From assembly GCA_015075185.1 (NCBI GenBank), contig JABTUW010000004.1, positions 682,001-746,000 on the forward strand: a stretch of 64,000 bases of DNA, written 5' to 3'. The notes beneath the pieces were generated by a model that saw only the letters and a program-made list of their open reading frames with translations, had not been told where the DNA came from and did no database searches. A program made the translations under genes and the position numbers. Positions 54,121 through 63,013 of this stretch are shown here, one piece after another. Each line of letters begins with the position of its first letter. Position 1 is the first letter of the stretch. The stretch comes from Anaerolineales bacterium. GTDB lineage: Bacteria; Chloroflexota; Anaerolineae; 4572-78; J111.

Positions 54121-55155
54121 ATGTCAAAAACAATGTATGTCCCCATTTTCAAAGGCGAGGGCCGGCTGGAGTATGAAGAGCGGCCTGTCCCGCAAATCGA
54201 GCAGCCCGGCCAGGTGCTGGTCAAAATTGAAGCCTGTGGCATCTGCGGCACCGATTTGAATATCCTGGCCGTGCCGCCGGCGCATAAAGCCACGCCCAAC
54301 ATCATTATCGGCCATGAAGGTGTTGGCGTGGTCGAAGCAGTGGGACCAAGCGTCACCGGCCTGCGCCCCGGCGACCGGGTGGTCATCGCTCCCCGGCTGA
54401 CCTGCGGCCAGTGTCAGTACTGCCGGCGCGGGCTGAACAACCAGTGTACTCACTACAGCACCATCGGCACAACCATAGACGGCGCATTTGCTCCTTACCT
54501 GGTTGCACCGCAAAGCGCCCTCTACAAAATCAGCGCCACCGTACCGCGCGATGATGCCGCTTTTTTTGAACCACTTTCCTGCGTAGTCGGCTCGGTGGGG
54601 CGCGCGCCCATCCAGGCCGGGGACAACGTGGCAATTATCGGCGCAGGGCCGATGGGGCTGCTCTTTGCCCAGATTTACCGGCTGCTGGGTGCGGGCCGGA
54701 TCATTGTAGCCGACATCTCGCCCTATCGCCTCGGCTTTGCCGAAGAAATGGGGATAGACGTGGTGCTCAACCCGGCCCAGGTAGACCTGCCCCAGGCCGT
54801 GCAGGAGATCACCGGACTGGGCGCGGATGTTGTCGTGGATGCGGTCGGCAACCAGATGGCTACAGCCATTAAGCTGGCCCGGCGCGGCGGGCAGGTCATT
54901 TTGTTTGGACTGCGGCCGCACGACAACCCGCCGGTCAACCAGTACACCATCACCCGTTACGACCTGACCATCCACGGGACCTTCGTCGGCCTCAATCCTT
55001 TTGAACAAACCATCCAACTGCTCGAAAGCCGCCGTTTGCGGCTGTCACAACTTATCACCCATCGGGTGCCGTTGTCGGAACTGGCTCAGGGGGTTGAGTT
55101 GATGCGTTCAGGGCAAGGCATGAAAGTGCTGGTGGATTTGAATTTACAGGATTAA
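54121..55155 (+). CDS. Zinc-dependent medium-chain alcohol/polyol dehydrogenase
   Basis: A GroES-like domain binds catalytic zinc (ACGICGTDLN, IIGHEGVG) and structural zinc (CGQCQYCRRGLNNQC). A Rossmann domain follows with AIIGAGPMGLLFAQ. The 344 residues fit the sorbitol/threonine dehydrogenase group. It probably oxidises a secondary alcohol of a sugar or polyol with NAD(P). The ATG at 54121 follows AAGGAA; the longer frame crosses the hairpin. It is the second gene of the SorC locus. Confidence 0.9.
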   Translation: MSKTMYVPIFKGEGRLEYEERPVPQIEQPGQVLVKIEACGICGTDLNILAVPPAHKATPNIIIGHEGVGVVEAVGPSVTGLRPGDRVVIAPRLTCGQCQYCRRGLNNQCTHYSTIGTTIDGAFAPYLVAPQSALYKISATVPRDDAAFFEPLSCVVGSVGRAPIQAGDNVAIIGAGPMGLLFAQIYRLLGAGRIIVADISPYRLGFAEEMGIDVVLNPAQVDLPQAVQEITGLGADVVVDAVGNQMATAIKLARRGGQVILFGLRPHDNPPVNQYTITRYDLTIHGTFVGLNPFEQTIQLLESRRLRLSQLITHRVPLSELAQGVELMRSGQGMKVLVDLNLQD

Positions 55156-55158
55156 TTT

Positions 55159-55223
55159 ACCGCAGAGGCGTGGAGAGCGCAGAGAAATCAAAAAATCTCT
55201 GTGTTCTCTGCGCCTCCACGGTT
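55159..55223 (+). repeat. ACCGCAGAGGCG hairpin, copy 1
   Basis: ACCGCAGAGGCGTGGAGAGC... (55159-55187) and its near complement ending in GCGCCTCCACGGTT (55195-55223). A relative is at 62230-62297. It lies inside the SorC gene run. Confidence 0.8.
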
Positions 55224-55273
55224 AGATCAAATTGTTTTAGCTAATTTTCATTGCGAAAGGAATCGACTCAAAA

Positions 55274-56071
55274 ATGACAAAAGACACCATTGGCAAAGTC
55301 AGTCAAAAATGCAAAATCTCTGCCGGCCTGTTCTGGGCCGACTACGCCGTGCTCGGCGCGCAAGTGCAGGAACTGGAAGCGGCCGGGGTAGACTGGATTC
55401 ACATCGAGGTCCGCGACGGCAAGTATATGGACTTTGGCATGCCGCGCGGCGGTTTCGACATTATCGAGGCCACCCGCAAAAGCACCGATCTAGAAATCGA
55501 AGCGCAACTACAAATGGTCCGTCCCAGCTTTGACGTGTTCAAACAACTGGCCGACTTGGGCGTCAATATGATTACCCTGCCGCTTGAAACGATGGATGAA
55601 CTGACCATCCAGGCCATCACCTACATCAAAGACGCCCTGGGGCTGAAAGTAGGCGTGTGGGCCTGGCAAGGCTGGCCGATCAATACCTTTGAGCAGTATA
55701 TCCTGCCCTACATTGATATCATCGAGTACGAGAGCCGCGCCCATTTCTGGGTTAAAGAGTCCGGCAAAAGCCCGCACACGATGGACGATATTATGATTAC
55801 CAACATCGAGCGCATGCACGAGATGATTGTCGCCGCCGGGCTGGAAGGGCAGATGGAATTGATGGAAGACGGCGGCCTCAACGCCGGCAATGTCGGCGAT
55901 TTCATCAAGGCCGGGATGACCGTCGGCGAGTTTTCCTCGCCGCTGCTGAAGGGGCCGCAGGGCAAGTTTGTTCCCGGTGCCGGCCAGATCGAAGCGGCCG
56001 TCAAAAAGCTCCGCGCCGTGATGGATGAAGCCAGCGACATGTATCGGGATGAGCAGGGGTTGAAGAAGTAG
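55274..56071 (+). CDS. Ribulose-phosphate 3-epimerase-like protein
   Basis: The 265-residue TIM-barrel protein has ISAGLFWADYAVLGAQVQEL, VDWIHIEVRDG with the metal-binding His and Asp, and LMEDGGLNAGNVGDFIKAG as phosphate-binding loop. This is the RPE family that epimerises ketopentose or ketohexose phosphates at C3. It is longer than usual, and the histidine and methionine cap residues of pentose-type RPE are not well kept, so an alternative sugar phosphate such as allulose-6-phosphate is possible. AAAGGA precedes the ATG. Confidence 0.82.
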   Translation: MTKDTIGKVSQKCKISAGLFWADYAVLGAQVQELEAAGVDWIHIEVRDGKYMDFGMPRGGFDIIEATRKSTDLEIEAQLQMVRPSFDVFKQLADLGVNMITLPLETMDELTIQAITYIKDALGLKVGVWAWQGWPINTFEQYILPYIDIIEYESRAHFWVKESGKSPHTMDDIMITNIERMHEMIVAAGLEGQMELMEDGGLNAGNVGDFIKAGMTVGEFSSPLLKGPQGKFVPGAGQIEAAVKKLRAVMDEASDMYRDEQGLKK

Positions 56072-56074
56072 TGG

Positions 56075-56136
56075 CGTGATACGTGATGCGTGATGCATGA
56101 AAAATCAAGAAAATCTTCTCACGTATCACGCATCAC
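56075..56136 (+). repeat. CGTGATACGTGATGCGTGATG hairpin
   Basis: CGTGATACGTGATG and GCGTGATGC words (56075-56098) face ACGTATCACGCATCAC (56121-56136). It lies between the epimerase and reductase genes. Confidence 0.75.
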
Positions 56137-56165
56137 ATTTCATCTTTAGAAGAAGGCTAAATTTT

Positions 56166-57011
56166 ATGAAAATCGCTATCATCGGGGCCAAGGGGATGCT
56201 GGGCCGGGAACTATGCCGGGTGCTGGGCACGCAACACGAGCTCCTGGCATGGGACATTGACGAGATTGACATCACCGACCGCGCCCGCACCATTGATTTG
56301 CTGGCCGCCGAACGCCCGGAGGTGATTATCAACTCGGCCGTGTTTGTAGACCTGGAAGGCTGCGAGACCAACCCGGATAAAGCCTGGCGGATCAATGCCG
56401 TCGGCGCGCAGAACCTGGCCCTGGCCGCGCAGCAGGCCGGCAGCGCCCTGGTCTACATCTCCACCGACTACATCTTTGATGGCCGTTCCGAGGTGGATTA
56501 CGACGAGGTGGCCCAGCCCAATCCACTCAACCAGTACGGGCGGTCGAAACTGGCCGGGGAGCGTTTTAGTTTGCAGATCTGTCCCCACACCTACTCTGTC
56601 CGCACCGCTTGGCTCTTTGGGCACGTACCCAATAATTACGTCGAGCGGGTGCTCAAGGCCGCCGAAAAAGACGGTGTCGTGCGCATGCCGGTAGATCAAC
56701 TTGAATCGCCGACCTACACCGGCCACCTGGCCGAGGCCATTTTGCACCTGATTGCTACCGGCGCGTTTGGGGTGTACAATACCACCAGCCTGGGTTACTG
56801 CACCCGCGCCGGTTTTGCCCAGTTTGTGCTGCAACAGGCCGGCCGCTCCGAGCCGGTCGAGATTGTGGAAGCCAGCGCCGTAGGCCGGAAAGCCAAGCGC
56901 CCCAGCCGGGTGGTTCTGGACTGCCGCCTGTACCAGCTTGTCACCGGGCAGACTTTGCCCCAGTGGCAGCAGGGGGTGAAGGAGTATCTGGCTAAAGCAA
57001 GTCAAACGTAA
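56166..57011 (+). CDS. RmlD-like NAD-dependent reductase
   Basis: An extended SDR with GAKGMLGRELC, VDLEGCETNPDKAWRINA, YISTDYIFDG and the catalytic YGRSKLAGE. It is like dTDP-4-dehydrorhamnose reductase but has no other rhamnose-pathway gene near it. It may therefore reduce another sugar or cofactor-linked intermediate within the SorC locus. The ATG at 56166 follows AGAAGG; the longer frame crosses the hairpin. Confidence 0.85.
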   Translation: MKIAIIGAKGMLGRELCRVLGTQHELLAWDIDEIDITDRARTIDLLAAERPEVIINSAVFVDLEGCETNPDKAWRINAVGAQNLALAAQQAGSALVYISTDYIFDGRSEVDYDEVAQPNPLNQYGRSKLAGERFSLQICPHTYSVRTAWLFGHVPNNYVERVLKAAEKDGVVRMPVDQLESPTYTGHLAEAILHLIATGAFGVYNTTSLGYCTRAGFAQFVLQQAGRSEPVEIVEASAVGRKAKRPSRVVLDCRLYQLVTGQTLPQWQQGVKEYLAKASQT

Positions 57012-57018
57012 ATTACCA

Positions 57019-57078
57019 GGAAGAATGGAAGGCTGGAAGGTTGGAATTTCCACCAGCTTTCCATTCTTCCAATCTTCC
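57019..57078 (+). repeat. GGAAGGCTGG hairpin, copy 3
   Basis: Left arm GGAAGAATGGAAGGCTGG... (57019-57044) and right arm CCACC...CCATTCTTCCAATCTTCC (57050-57078). It shares GGAAGGCTGGAAGGTTGG with 27971 and 32380. Confidence 0.8.
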
Positions 57079-57092
57079 ATCTCACCATAACT

Positions 57093-58073
57093 ATGACCAA
57101 ACCTTTCGCCATCGGCATTGACGTCGGTGGGACCAAAATTGCCGCCGGGCTGGTCAATCGGGCGGGCGATATTTTGCACCGCTACACCACCCGCGCCCAC
57201 TCGGAGCAGCAGCCCGAAGTGGTTATCCGGGCCATCGAGGAAGCGTATCGCTGCCTGGTCAAAGAAAGCCGCGTCGAGGTTACCGAAATCGAGGCCGTGG
57301 GCTTGGGTTTCCCCGGTAATACCAACGGCCCGGCCGGGATTGTCCTGGTCAGTTCCAACCTGCCGGCCTGGAACCACTTTCCGCTGCGCGACACGCTCAT
57401 CGAGCGCCTCGGCGTGCCGGTCGTGCTGGAGAACGACACCAACCTCGGCGCGGTCGGCGAGCATCGCTACGGGGCCGGGCGCGGAGTGCGGAACATGGGT
57501 TACGTCACCTTCAGCACCGGCTACGGCCTCGGCATCATCATCAACAATGGGTTGTACGTCGGGCATACGGGCACGGCGGGCGAGGTCGGCCACGCGGTCA
57601 TTGACATCGGCGGGCCGCCCTGCACCTGCGGCAAAAATGGCTGTGTGATGGCTTACGCCTCCGGAGTCGGCATCTCGCGGATGGCTTACGAGCAGATTAA
57701 GGCCGGGGCCGACACCCTGCTCCGCCAGATGGCTCCGCCCGACGGCCGGCGTATTCCCGGCGAAACGGTCGTCGCGGCGGCTCAGCAGGGCGACGCGGTG
57801 GCCCGCGAAATTCTGCACAAAGCCGGTTATTACGGCGGAGTCGGTCTCTCCATGATCGTCGAGATTCTCAACCCGGAATTAATTGTCGTCGGCGGCGGGT
57901 TGGTCCGAATCGGCTCGCTGCTGTGGGAGCCGATGCTGGCGGCGATGCGGGAGCATGTGCAGCCGGAATTGTGGGACTCGGTCCGGGTCGTCCCCTGGCA
58001 GGTGGGCGATGACCTGGGCATCATCGGCGCGGCGGCCAAAGTGTTCGCCGATGCGGAGGCACATCTGGTTTAA
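57093..58073 (+). CDS. ROK-family sugar kinase
   Basis: The 326-residue protein has an N-terminal phosphate loop (IGIDVGGTKIAAGLVN), a catalytic-Asp region (VVLENDTNLGAVGE), the ROK zinc loop with CTCGKNGC, and GGGLVRIGSLLWEP. ROK kinases phosphorylate glucose, N-acetylglucosamine and similar sugars. No helix-turn-helix is present, so it is a kinase, not a repressor. It belongs to the SorC locus. No strong ribosome-binding site is seen before the ATG. Confidence 0.9.
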   Translation: MTKPFAIGIDVGGTKIAAGLVNRAGDILHRYTTRAHSEQQPEVVIRAIEEAYRCLVKESRVEVTEIEAVGLGFPGNTNGPAGIVLVSSNLPAWNHFPLRDTLIERLGVPVVLENDTNLGAVGEHRYGAGRGVRNMGYVTFSTGYGLGIIINNGLYVGHTGTAGEVGHAVIDIGGPPCTCGKNGCVMAYASGVGISRMAYEQIKAGADTLLRQMAPPDGRRIPGETVVAAAQQGDAVAREILHKAGYYGGVGLSMIVEILNPELIVVGGGLVRIGSLLWEPMLAAMREHVQPELWDSVRVVPWQVGDDLGIIGAAAKVFADAEAHLV

Positions 58074-58096
58074 CTGAAGATAACTGTTTAGATAAC

Positions 58097-58142
58097 GCAT
58101 CCTTCGATACGCGCTCACTTTGTTTCGCGCTACTCAGGATGC
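58097..58142 (+). repeat. GCATCC...GGATGC hairpin
   Basis: GCATCCTTCGATACGCGC on the left and GCGCTACTCAGGATGC on the right frame a short stem-loop. It lies between the kinase and activase genes, close to the latter's start. Confidence 0.65.
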
Positions 58143-58169
58143 TTAATGTTTCTGTTAGAAAATCGGTCT

Positions 58170-59126
58170 ATGACACACCAAATCACAACTCCCCCCCAAC
58201 CCCTCACCCGGCTCGAACAAGAGCGATTAGAGCAGGTCGAAGGCATTATTTTTGATATTCAGCGTTACTCGCTGCACGACGGACCGGGGCTGCGGACCAA
58301 CGTTTTTTTGAAGGGCTGCCCGCTGCGCTGCGGCTGGTGCGCCAACCCCGAATCGCAACAGCCCCAACCCGAATTGGCCCTCTTTGCCCATAACTGCATC
58401 ACCTGCGGCCAGTTTCCCGAGGCCTGCCCGCTCGGCTGGGGCAGCCATACTCAAGGCGGCTGGACCGCCGACCTGCGCCAGAAATACGGCCAGCGCGTCG
58501 AACTCTGCCCAACCGAGGCCATGCGCGAGATCGGCCAGCGCCGCACCGCCGGAGAGATTATGGCCCAGGTGCGGCGCGACGCGCCGTTTTACGAGGACGG
58601 CGGCGGCATGACCCTGACCGGCGGCGAGCCGACCTTGCAGCCCTGCCTGGCCGAAGCGCTGCTCCGCCTGGCCAAAGCCGAAACTATCTCGACGGCTATC
58701 GAGACCTGCGGCCACACCACCTGGGCCGTGTGGGAGCGGCTTCTGCCATATCTCGACACCGTCCTGTTCGATCTGAAGCACATGGACAGCGCCATCCATC
58801 GCGCTTTTACCGGCGCCGGCAATGAGTTTATCCTTGAGAACATCCGCCGCATGGCCGAACTAGAATCGCCCGTGACCATCCGCGTCCCGCTGATTCCCGG
58901 CTTCAACGCCGATGCGGCCAGCCTCGGAGCCATTGCCGAATTTGTGAAAGAATTGGGGATCAACCGGCTGGATTTGCTGCCCTATCACACCCTGGGCCGG
59001 GCCAAATATGAGGCGCTGGGTCGGGACTATCCCTGGGCCGAGCAGTCGCGTTTAGACGAGACCAAGGTGGCTGAACTGGCCGGATTGGTGGAGTCGTTTG
59101 GGTTGGAAGTGTCGGTGGGGGGATAG
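58170..59126 (+). CDS. Glycyl-radical enzyme activase (radical SAM)
   Basis: A PflA-type activase. The radical-SAM cluster motif is GCPLRCGWCANPES, and the following region has extra cysteines (CITCGQFPEACP, ELCPTEAM) for an additional cluster. GGGMTLTGGEPTLQP is the SAM-binding GGE segment, and DTVLFDLKHMD is typical of the family. It would generate the glycyl radical on the 59732 enzyme. The start at 58170 is tentative; 58146 is possible. The enzyme gene follows after a small nuclease-like gene. Confidence 0.92.
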   Translation: MTHQITTPPQPLTRLEQERLEQVEGIIFDIQRYSLHDGPGLRTNVFLKGCPLRCGWCANPESQQPQPELALFAHNCITCGQFPEACPLGWGSHTQGGWTADLRQKYGQRVELCPTEAMREIGQRRTAGEIMAQVRRDAPFYEDGGGMTLTGGEPTLQPCLAEALLRLAKAETISTAIETCGHTTWAVWERLLPYLDTVLFDLKHMDSAIHRAFTGAGNEFILENIRRMAELESPVTIRVPLIPGFNADAASLGAIAEFVKELGINRLDLLPYHTLGRAKYEALGRDYPWAEQSRLDETKVAELAGLVESFGLEVSVGG

Positions 59127-59133
59127 ATTAGAA

Positions 59134-59161
59134 CCACAGATTACACAGATTACACGGATTT
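59134..59161 (+). repeat. Left arm of a split hairpin element
   Basis: CCACAGATTACACAGATTAC... is complementary, with two mismatches in 28 bases, to 59641-59668 on the other side of a small gene. Closer by, AAATCCTGTAATCCGT (59181-59196) can also pair with part of the arm. Confidence 0.75.
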
Positions 59162-59215
59162 CAAAATTCTTGATTTGTACCAAATCCTGTAATCCGTAAC
59201 CGGGTGACAAAAAGT

Positions 59216-59641
59216 ATGATTAAAGGGCAAGGTAGGTACAAAACTCAATGGGCAGCCCAGTTTTTTGCTGCTGCTGAATTGACTCGGCGAGGATATCTGG
59301 TGGCGTTAACCTTTGGGAATGCACCAGAATCTGATCTATTGGTACAAAGTCCTCAAGGAGTTAAGTTCACTGTTGATGTGAAAGGCCAATCAACAAAGAA
59401 TTTCTGGCTTATCCAAACAAGACAAAAGAATCCGGACCATTATTTTATCCTCGTCTATCTTCCCCATGATTTAATAAGTAACCCGACATTTTTTATCTTA
59501 TCCTCGGACGAACTTATGCGTAGGCGAGAGGAATATAAAGAACGAGTTATTCACCGGGGAAAGTATCGAGATGAGTTGGGTGGCATCAATTGGTCGACAG
59601 CATCTGATTATGAAGGCAAATGGAATAACTTGTCTCAATAA
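59216..59641 (+). CDS. Small PD-(D/E)XK nuclease-like protein
   Basis: The ~141-residue protein has an N-terminal helix (YKTQWAAQFFAAAELTRRGY) and the core ESDLLVQSPQG, then FTVDVKGQS, matching the D...(D/E)xK nuclease pattern. It resembles small group I intron-type or DUF4365-like endonuclease folds, but the exact family is not recognised. It is AT-richer than the neighbours. Its stop codon overlaps the right arm of a repeat element, and it splits the activase and glycyl-radical genes, so it appears to be a recent insertion. ATG at 59216 is preferred over a GTG at 59204. Confidence 0.7.
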   Translation: MIKGQGRYKTQWAAQFFAAAELTRRGYLVALTFGNAPESDLLVQSPQGVKFTVDVKGQSTKNFWLIQTRQKNPDHYFILVYLPHDLISNPTFFILSSDELMRRREEYKERVIHRGKYRDELGGINWSTASDYEGKWNNLSQ

Positions 59642-59668
59642 AATCTGTGCAATCTGTGTAATCTGTGG
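59641..59668 (+). repeat. Right arm of the split hairpin element
   Basis: AAATCTGTGCAATCTGTG... complementary to 59134-59161. It begins within the stop codon of the nuclease-like gene and is followed by a normal leader of the next gene. Confidence 0.75.
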
Positions 59669-59731
59669 AAAAAATGAACCGCTGCTGCGCTACAAAATAG
59701 GGGGGAATATTGAAACTAACAAGGAGTAATA

Positions 59732-62203
59732 ATGATTCCTGAAATAACCCCCACCAAAGTAATTGAAGCCGAGTCACCCAACGGCGCGACCACTCCACCC
59801 ACCTGGCCCGCTGGCTCGACGGAGCGGGTCTACCGGCTGCGGGAGGAACTGATCCATACCACGCCCTCCCTCTGCGCCGAGCGCGGGCTGCTGGTGACTG
59901 AAGCGTATGAAAAGTACCAAGCCGACCCGCCGGTGCTGCGCCGGGCCAGGGCATTGGCCCATACCCTGGCCAACATGAGCATTTATATCGCTCCCGGCGA
60001 GGTTATCGTCGGCAACCAGGCCAGCGCCCCCCGCGCCGCGCCCCTCTTCCCCGAATACCTGGTGGATTTCCTGGCCGCCGAGATTGACGAATTTCCCCAC
60101 CGCCGGGCCGACGTCTTTACGGTCAGCCCGGAAGTCAAGGCCCACATTCTCAACACCATCGTTCCGTCCTGGCACGGCAAAACCCTCAACGACCGGGTCA
60201 TGGCGATTATGCCCGAGGACGTGGCCGGGGCCCAGAAAGCGGGGGTCATCTCCGGGCGGGGCAACATCACTTCCGGCGACGGGCACATCATCCTCAACCT
60301 GGAAAAAGTTCTGGCCGTCGGCCTGGAAGGGATCATTGCCGAGGCCGAAGCGGCCCTGACCGGCCTGTCGCCCTACGAAGCGGCCAACTTCAAAAGGCGG
60401 CCCTTCCTGCAAGGAGCGATCATCACCTTGCGGGCCACGATTGACTATGCCCACCGTTACGCCGCCGAAGCCGAACGCCAGGCCGTCCTGCCGAATACGT
60501 CGCCAGAGCGGCGGGCCGAACTGGAAAAGATCGCTGCCGCCTGCCGCCAGGTCCCGGCCAAACCGCCGCGCACCTTCCAGGAGGCCGTCCAGTCGGCCTA
60601 CCTGGTCCACCTGGTCAGCCAGATCGAGAGCAACGGCCATTCCTTTTCGCTGGGCCGCTTTGACCAGTACACTTACCCCTACTACGAGGCCGACCGGCAA
60701 GCCGGCCGCCTGACTCGCGAGCAGGCCTTGGAAATCCTGGAACTGCTCTGGCTCAAGCTCTTTTCGATTATCAAAGTCCGTCCCTGGGACCACACCCGCT
60801 TCGGCATCGGCTACCCGACCTACCAGAATGTGACCATCGGCGGGCAAACCGAGACCGGGCAGGACGCGACTAACGAGCTGTCCTTTATGGTGCTGGAGAC
60901 CATTCGCAACGTCCGCCTGACCCAGCCCAACGTCTCGGCCAGAATCCACACCGGCACATCGGACCGCTTTTTACTGGAGTGCGCCAAAACCATCAAGCTG
61001 GGCTTTGGCATGCCGGCCATGAAAAACGACGAAATCATCATCCCTGCCCTGCTGGAAAAAGGCGTGACTCCCGCCGACGCCTACAATTACGCCATCGTCG
61101 GCTGCATCGAAGCGGCGGTGCCGGGCAAGTGGGGCTACCGCGTTACCGGCATGTCTTTTTTGAACATACTCAAGATTGTCGAGCTGACCCTGAACAACGG
61201 CGTTGACCCCAAATCGGGCCTGCAACTGCTGCCGGGGCGCGGCAATTTGGCCGCCTTCACTTCGTTTGAGGAACTGTACCAGGCTTTTTACGAGCAGTAC
61301 ATGTTCTACGCCCGCACCTCATTCCACCTCGACGCGGTGGCCGACATCAGCCTGGAAGAGCTGGTCCCCGACGCCTTTTGCTCCGCCCTGGTGGATGACT
61401 GCCTGAAACGCGGCCTGACCGTCAAGGAGGGCGGGCCGCTGTACGACGTGGTCAGCGGACTGCAATCGGGCGTGACCAACGTGGCCAATGCGCTGATGGC
61501 CCTGAGAAAGCTGGTCTTTGAGGAGAAAAAATTGAGCGCCGCCGAAGTCATGGCTGCCCTGGCTGCCAACTTCGAGAACGAGGGCGGCGAAGTAGTGCGG
61601 CAGCGCTTGTTGCACGCGCCCAAGTATGGCAACGACCTTGACGAGGTGGACGAGCTGGCTCGGCGGGTCATGCAGGATTACCAAAGGGAGATGGCGAAGT
61701 ATCACCATTCCCGCTACGGGCGCGGGCCGATTGGCGGCGGCTATGCCGGTTCTACCAGCAACATTTCGGCCAACGTGCCGCTGGGGTCGAAAGTGGGGGC
61801 CACGCCGGATGGGCGCAAGGCCGGCGAGCCGATTGCCGAGGGCATGTCGGCCATGCACGGTACGGACACGGCCGGGCCGACGGCAATTTTGCGCTCGATC
61901 AGCAAGCTGCCCAACATCAAAATGCTGGCCCAGTTGCTCAATCTGCGGCTGTCGCCCACCACCCTGGCTGATGAAGCCGGGCTGAAGCGGCTGGTCACGC
62001 TGCTGAAGGGCTTCCGCAATTTGAAGGTCTGGCACGTGCAGTTCAACACCATTGACACCGCTACCCTGCTGGCGGCGCAAAAAAATCCCGAACAGTACCG
62101 GGATTTGGTGGTCCGCGTGGCTGGCTACAGCGCCCTGTTTGTCACTCTAGATAAGGCCACCCAGGATGATATTATCCGTCGGACGGTGCATGAATTAAAC
62201 TGA
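59732..62203 (+). CDS. Glycyl-radical enzyme, probable dehydratase type
   Basis: The 823-residue protein has the PFL/dehydratase fold. The radical site is VRVAGYSALF with Gly798, and the catalytic Cys458 is in IVGCIEAAVPG followed by Glu. ESNGHSFSLGRFDQY and SARIHTGTSDRFL are also conserved. The Gly-Cys-x-Glu pattern and His in the NGHS loop are more like diol or glycerol dehydratases than pyruvate formate-lyase. No microcompartment genes are present. AAGGAG precedes the ATG. The activase lies upstream, beyond the inserted small gene. The substrate is not known. Confidence 0.9.
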   Translation: MIPEITPTKVIEAESPNGATTPPTWPAGSTERVYRLREELIHTTPSLCAERGLLVTEAYEKYQADPPVLRRARALAHTLANMSIYIAPGEVIVGNQASAPRAAPLFPEYLVDFLAAEIDEFPHRRADVFTVSPEVKAHILNTIVPSWHGKTLNDRVMAIMPEDVAGAQKAGVISGRGNITSGDGHIILNLEKVLAVGLEGIIAEAEAALTGLSPYEAANFKRRPFLQGAIITLRATIDYAHRYAAEAERQAVLPNTSPERRAELEKIAAACRQVPAKPPRTFQEAVQSAYLVHLVSQIESNGHSFSLGRFDQYTYPYYEADRQAGRLTREQALEILELLWLKLFSIIKVRPWDHTRFGIGYPTYQNVTIGGQTETGQDATNELSFMVLETIRNVRLTQPNVSARIHTGTSDRFLLECAKTIKLGFGMPAMKNDEIIIPALLEKGVTPADAYNYAIVGCIEAAVPGKWGYRVTGMSFLNILKIVELTLNNGVDPKSGLQLLPGRGNLAAFTSFEELYQAFYEQYMFYARTSFHLDAVADISLEELVPDAFCSALVDDCLKRGLTVKEGGPLYDVVSGLQSGVTNVANALMALRKLVFEEKKLSAAEVMAALAANFENEGGEVVRQRLLHAPKYGNDLDEVDELARRVMQDYQREMAKYHHSRYGRGPIGGGYAGSTSNISANVPLGSKVGATPDGRKAGEPIAEGMSAMHGTDTAGPTAILRSISKLPNIKMLAQLLNLRLSPTTLADEAGLKRLVTLLKGFRNLKVWHVQFNTIDTATLLAAQKNPEQYRDLVVRVAGYSALFVTLDKATQDDIIRRTVHELN

Positions 62204-62229
62204 CGCCGTTATTTGATGGCCCTCATTTT

Positions 62230-62297
62230 AACCGCAGAGGCGCCGAGGACGCAGAGAAATTTTTAAAAACTCAGCGATCTCTGCGTCTCTGCGGTAA
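62230..62297 (+). repeat. ACCGCAGAGGCG hairpin, copy 2
   Basis: AACCGCAGAGGCGCCGAGGACGC... (62230-62260) and GATCTCTGCGTCTCTGCGG (62277-62295) form a long stem. It lies between convergent genes and can end both transcripts. Related to 55159-55223. Confidence 0.8.
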
Positions 62298-62330
62298 GTT
62301 TTTTACTTGGTCGAAACGATTCAGCCTAGA

Positions 62331-63011
62331 TTAAATACTGCGCGCCTGCGAACGGCGGAAGTATCTTTCGACGCGGACAACCAGAACCCGCGAGACAAAG
62401 AGGATGATAGCCGCATAAATCAACGCGGCAGTGGTATAAAATTCCAGGGGGCGAAAATGGAAGTTGGCCAGGCGTTGGGTGACGCGCATCAGGTCGGCCA
62501 CCCCAATCACGCCGATAAGCGACGAGTCTTTAAGGAGATCGGTAAAAAGGTTCATCGCCGCCGGAATGATCACAGGGACAGCCTGGGGGAAAATAACGTC
62601 CCAATACATGTAGAACCGGGTTAAGCCGAGGGCGCGGGAGGCTTCGTATTGTCCTGGCCTGACGGCGCTCAAACCGGAGCGATAAATTTCGGCCATGTAG
62701 GCGCTGTTAAGCATACCCAAAGCAATTACTGCCGCCACAAAGGGGCCTAACCTGATGCCGGTGACGATGGTCAGGCCGAAAAAGATCCACAGAATAAAGA
62801 CAAATAATGAAGTTCCCCGAAAAAACTGGATGTAAGCAAAGGCCGGCGCGCGCAGAAACCAAAAGCGCGACAGACGTAAACTGGCGACGACAGCCCCCAA
62901 AATAAGAGCTACCACCATCGCTGCCAGGGCCACTCCGACCGCAATGCCGGCGCCTTGCAGCATTAGCTCCAAGCTATCCAGAATAATGCTCCACTGAAAG
63001 CCTTTGCCCAT
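62331..63011 (-). CDS. Polar amino-acid ABC transporter permease 2
   Basis: A HisM-type permease with five or so transmembrane helices and the ATPase-contact loop EASRALGLTRFYMYWDVIFPQAV, a classical EAA segment. IQFFRGTSLFVFILWIFFG is also typical. The ATG at 63011 lies just after the stop of the preceding permease gene. The transported solute is unknown, although family members carry amino acids or opine-type compounds. Confidence 0.9.
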   Translation of the reverse strand: MGKGFQWSIILDSLELMLQGAGIAVGVALAAMVVALILGAVVASLRLSRFWFLRAPAFAYIQFFRGTSLFVFILWIFFGLTIVTGIRLGPFVAAVIALGMLNSAYMAEIYRSGLSAVRPGQYEASRALGLTRFYMYWDVIFPQAVPVIIPAAMNLFTDLLKDSSLIGVIGVADLMRVTQRLANFHFRPLEFYTTAALIYAAIILFVSRVLVVRVERYFRRSQARSI

Positions 63012-63013
63012 GC

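Noticed and set aside
56211..57818. 535-codon open frame on the minus strand
   Set aside because: Antisense to the RmlD-like and ROK genes, no motifs, a GC-rich shadow of real coding frames.
59774..60949. 391-codon minus-strand frame
   Set aside because: Antisense to the glycyl-radical enzyme, no ribosome-binding site or domain.
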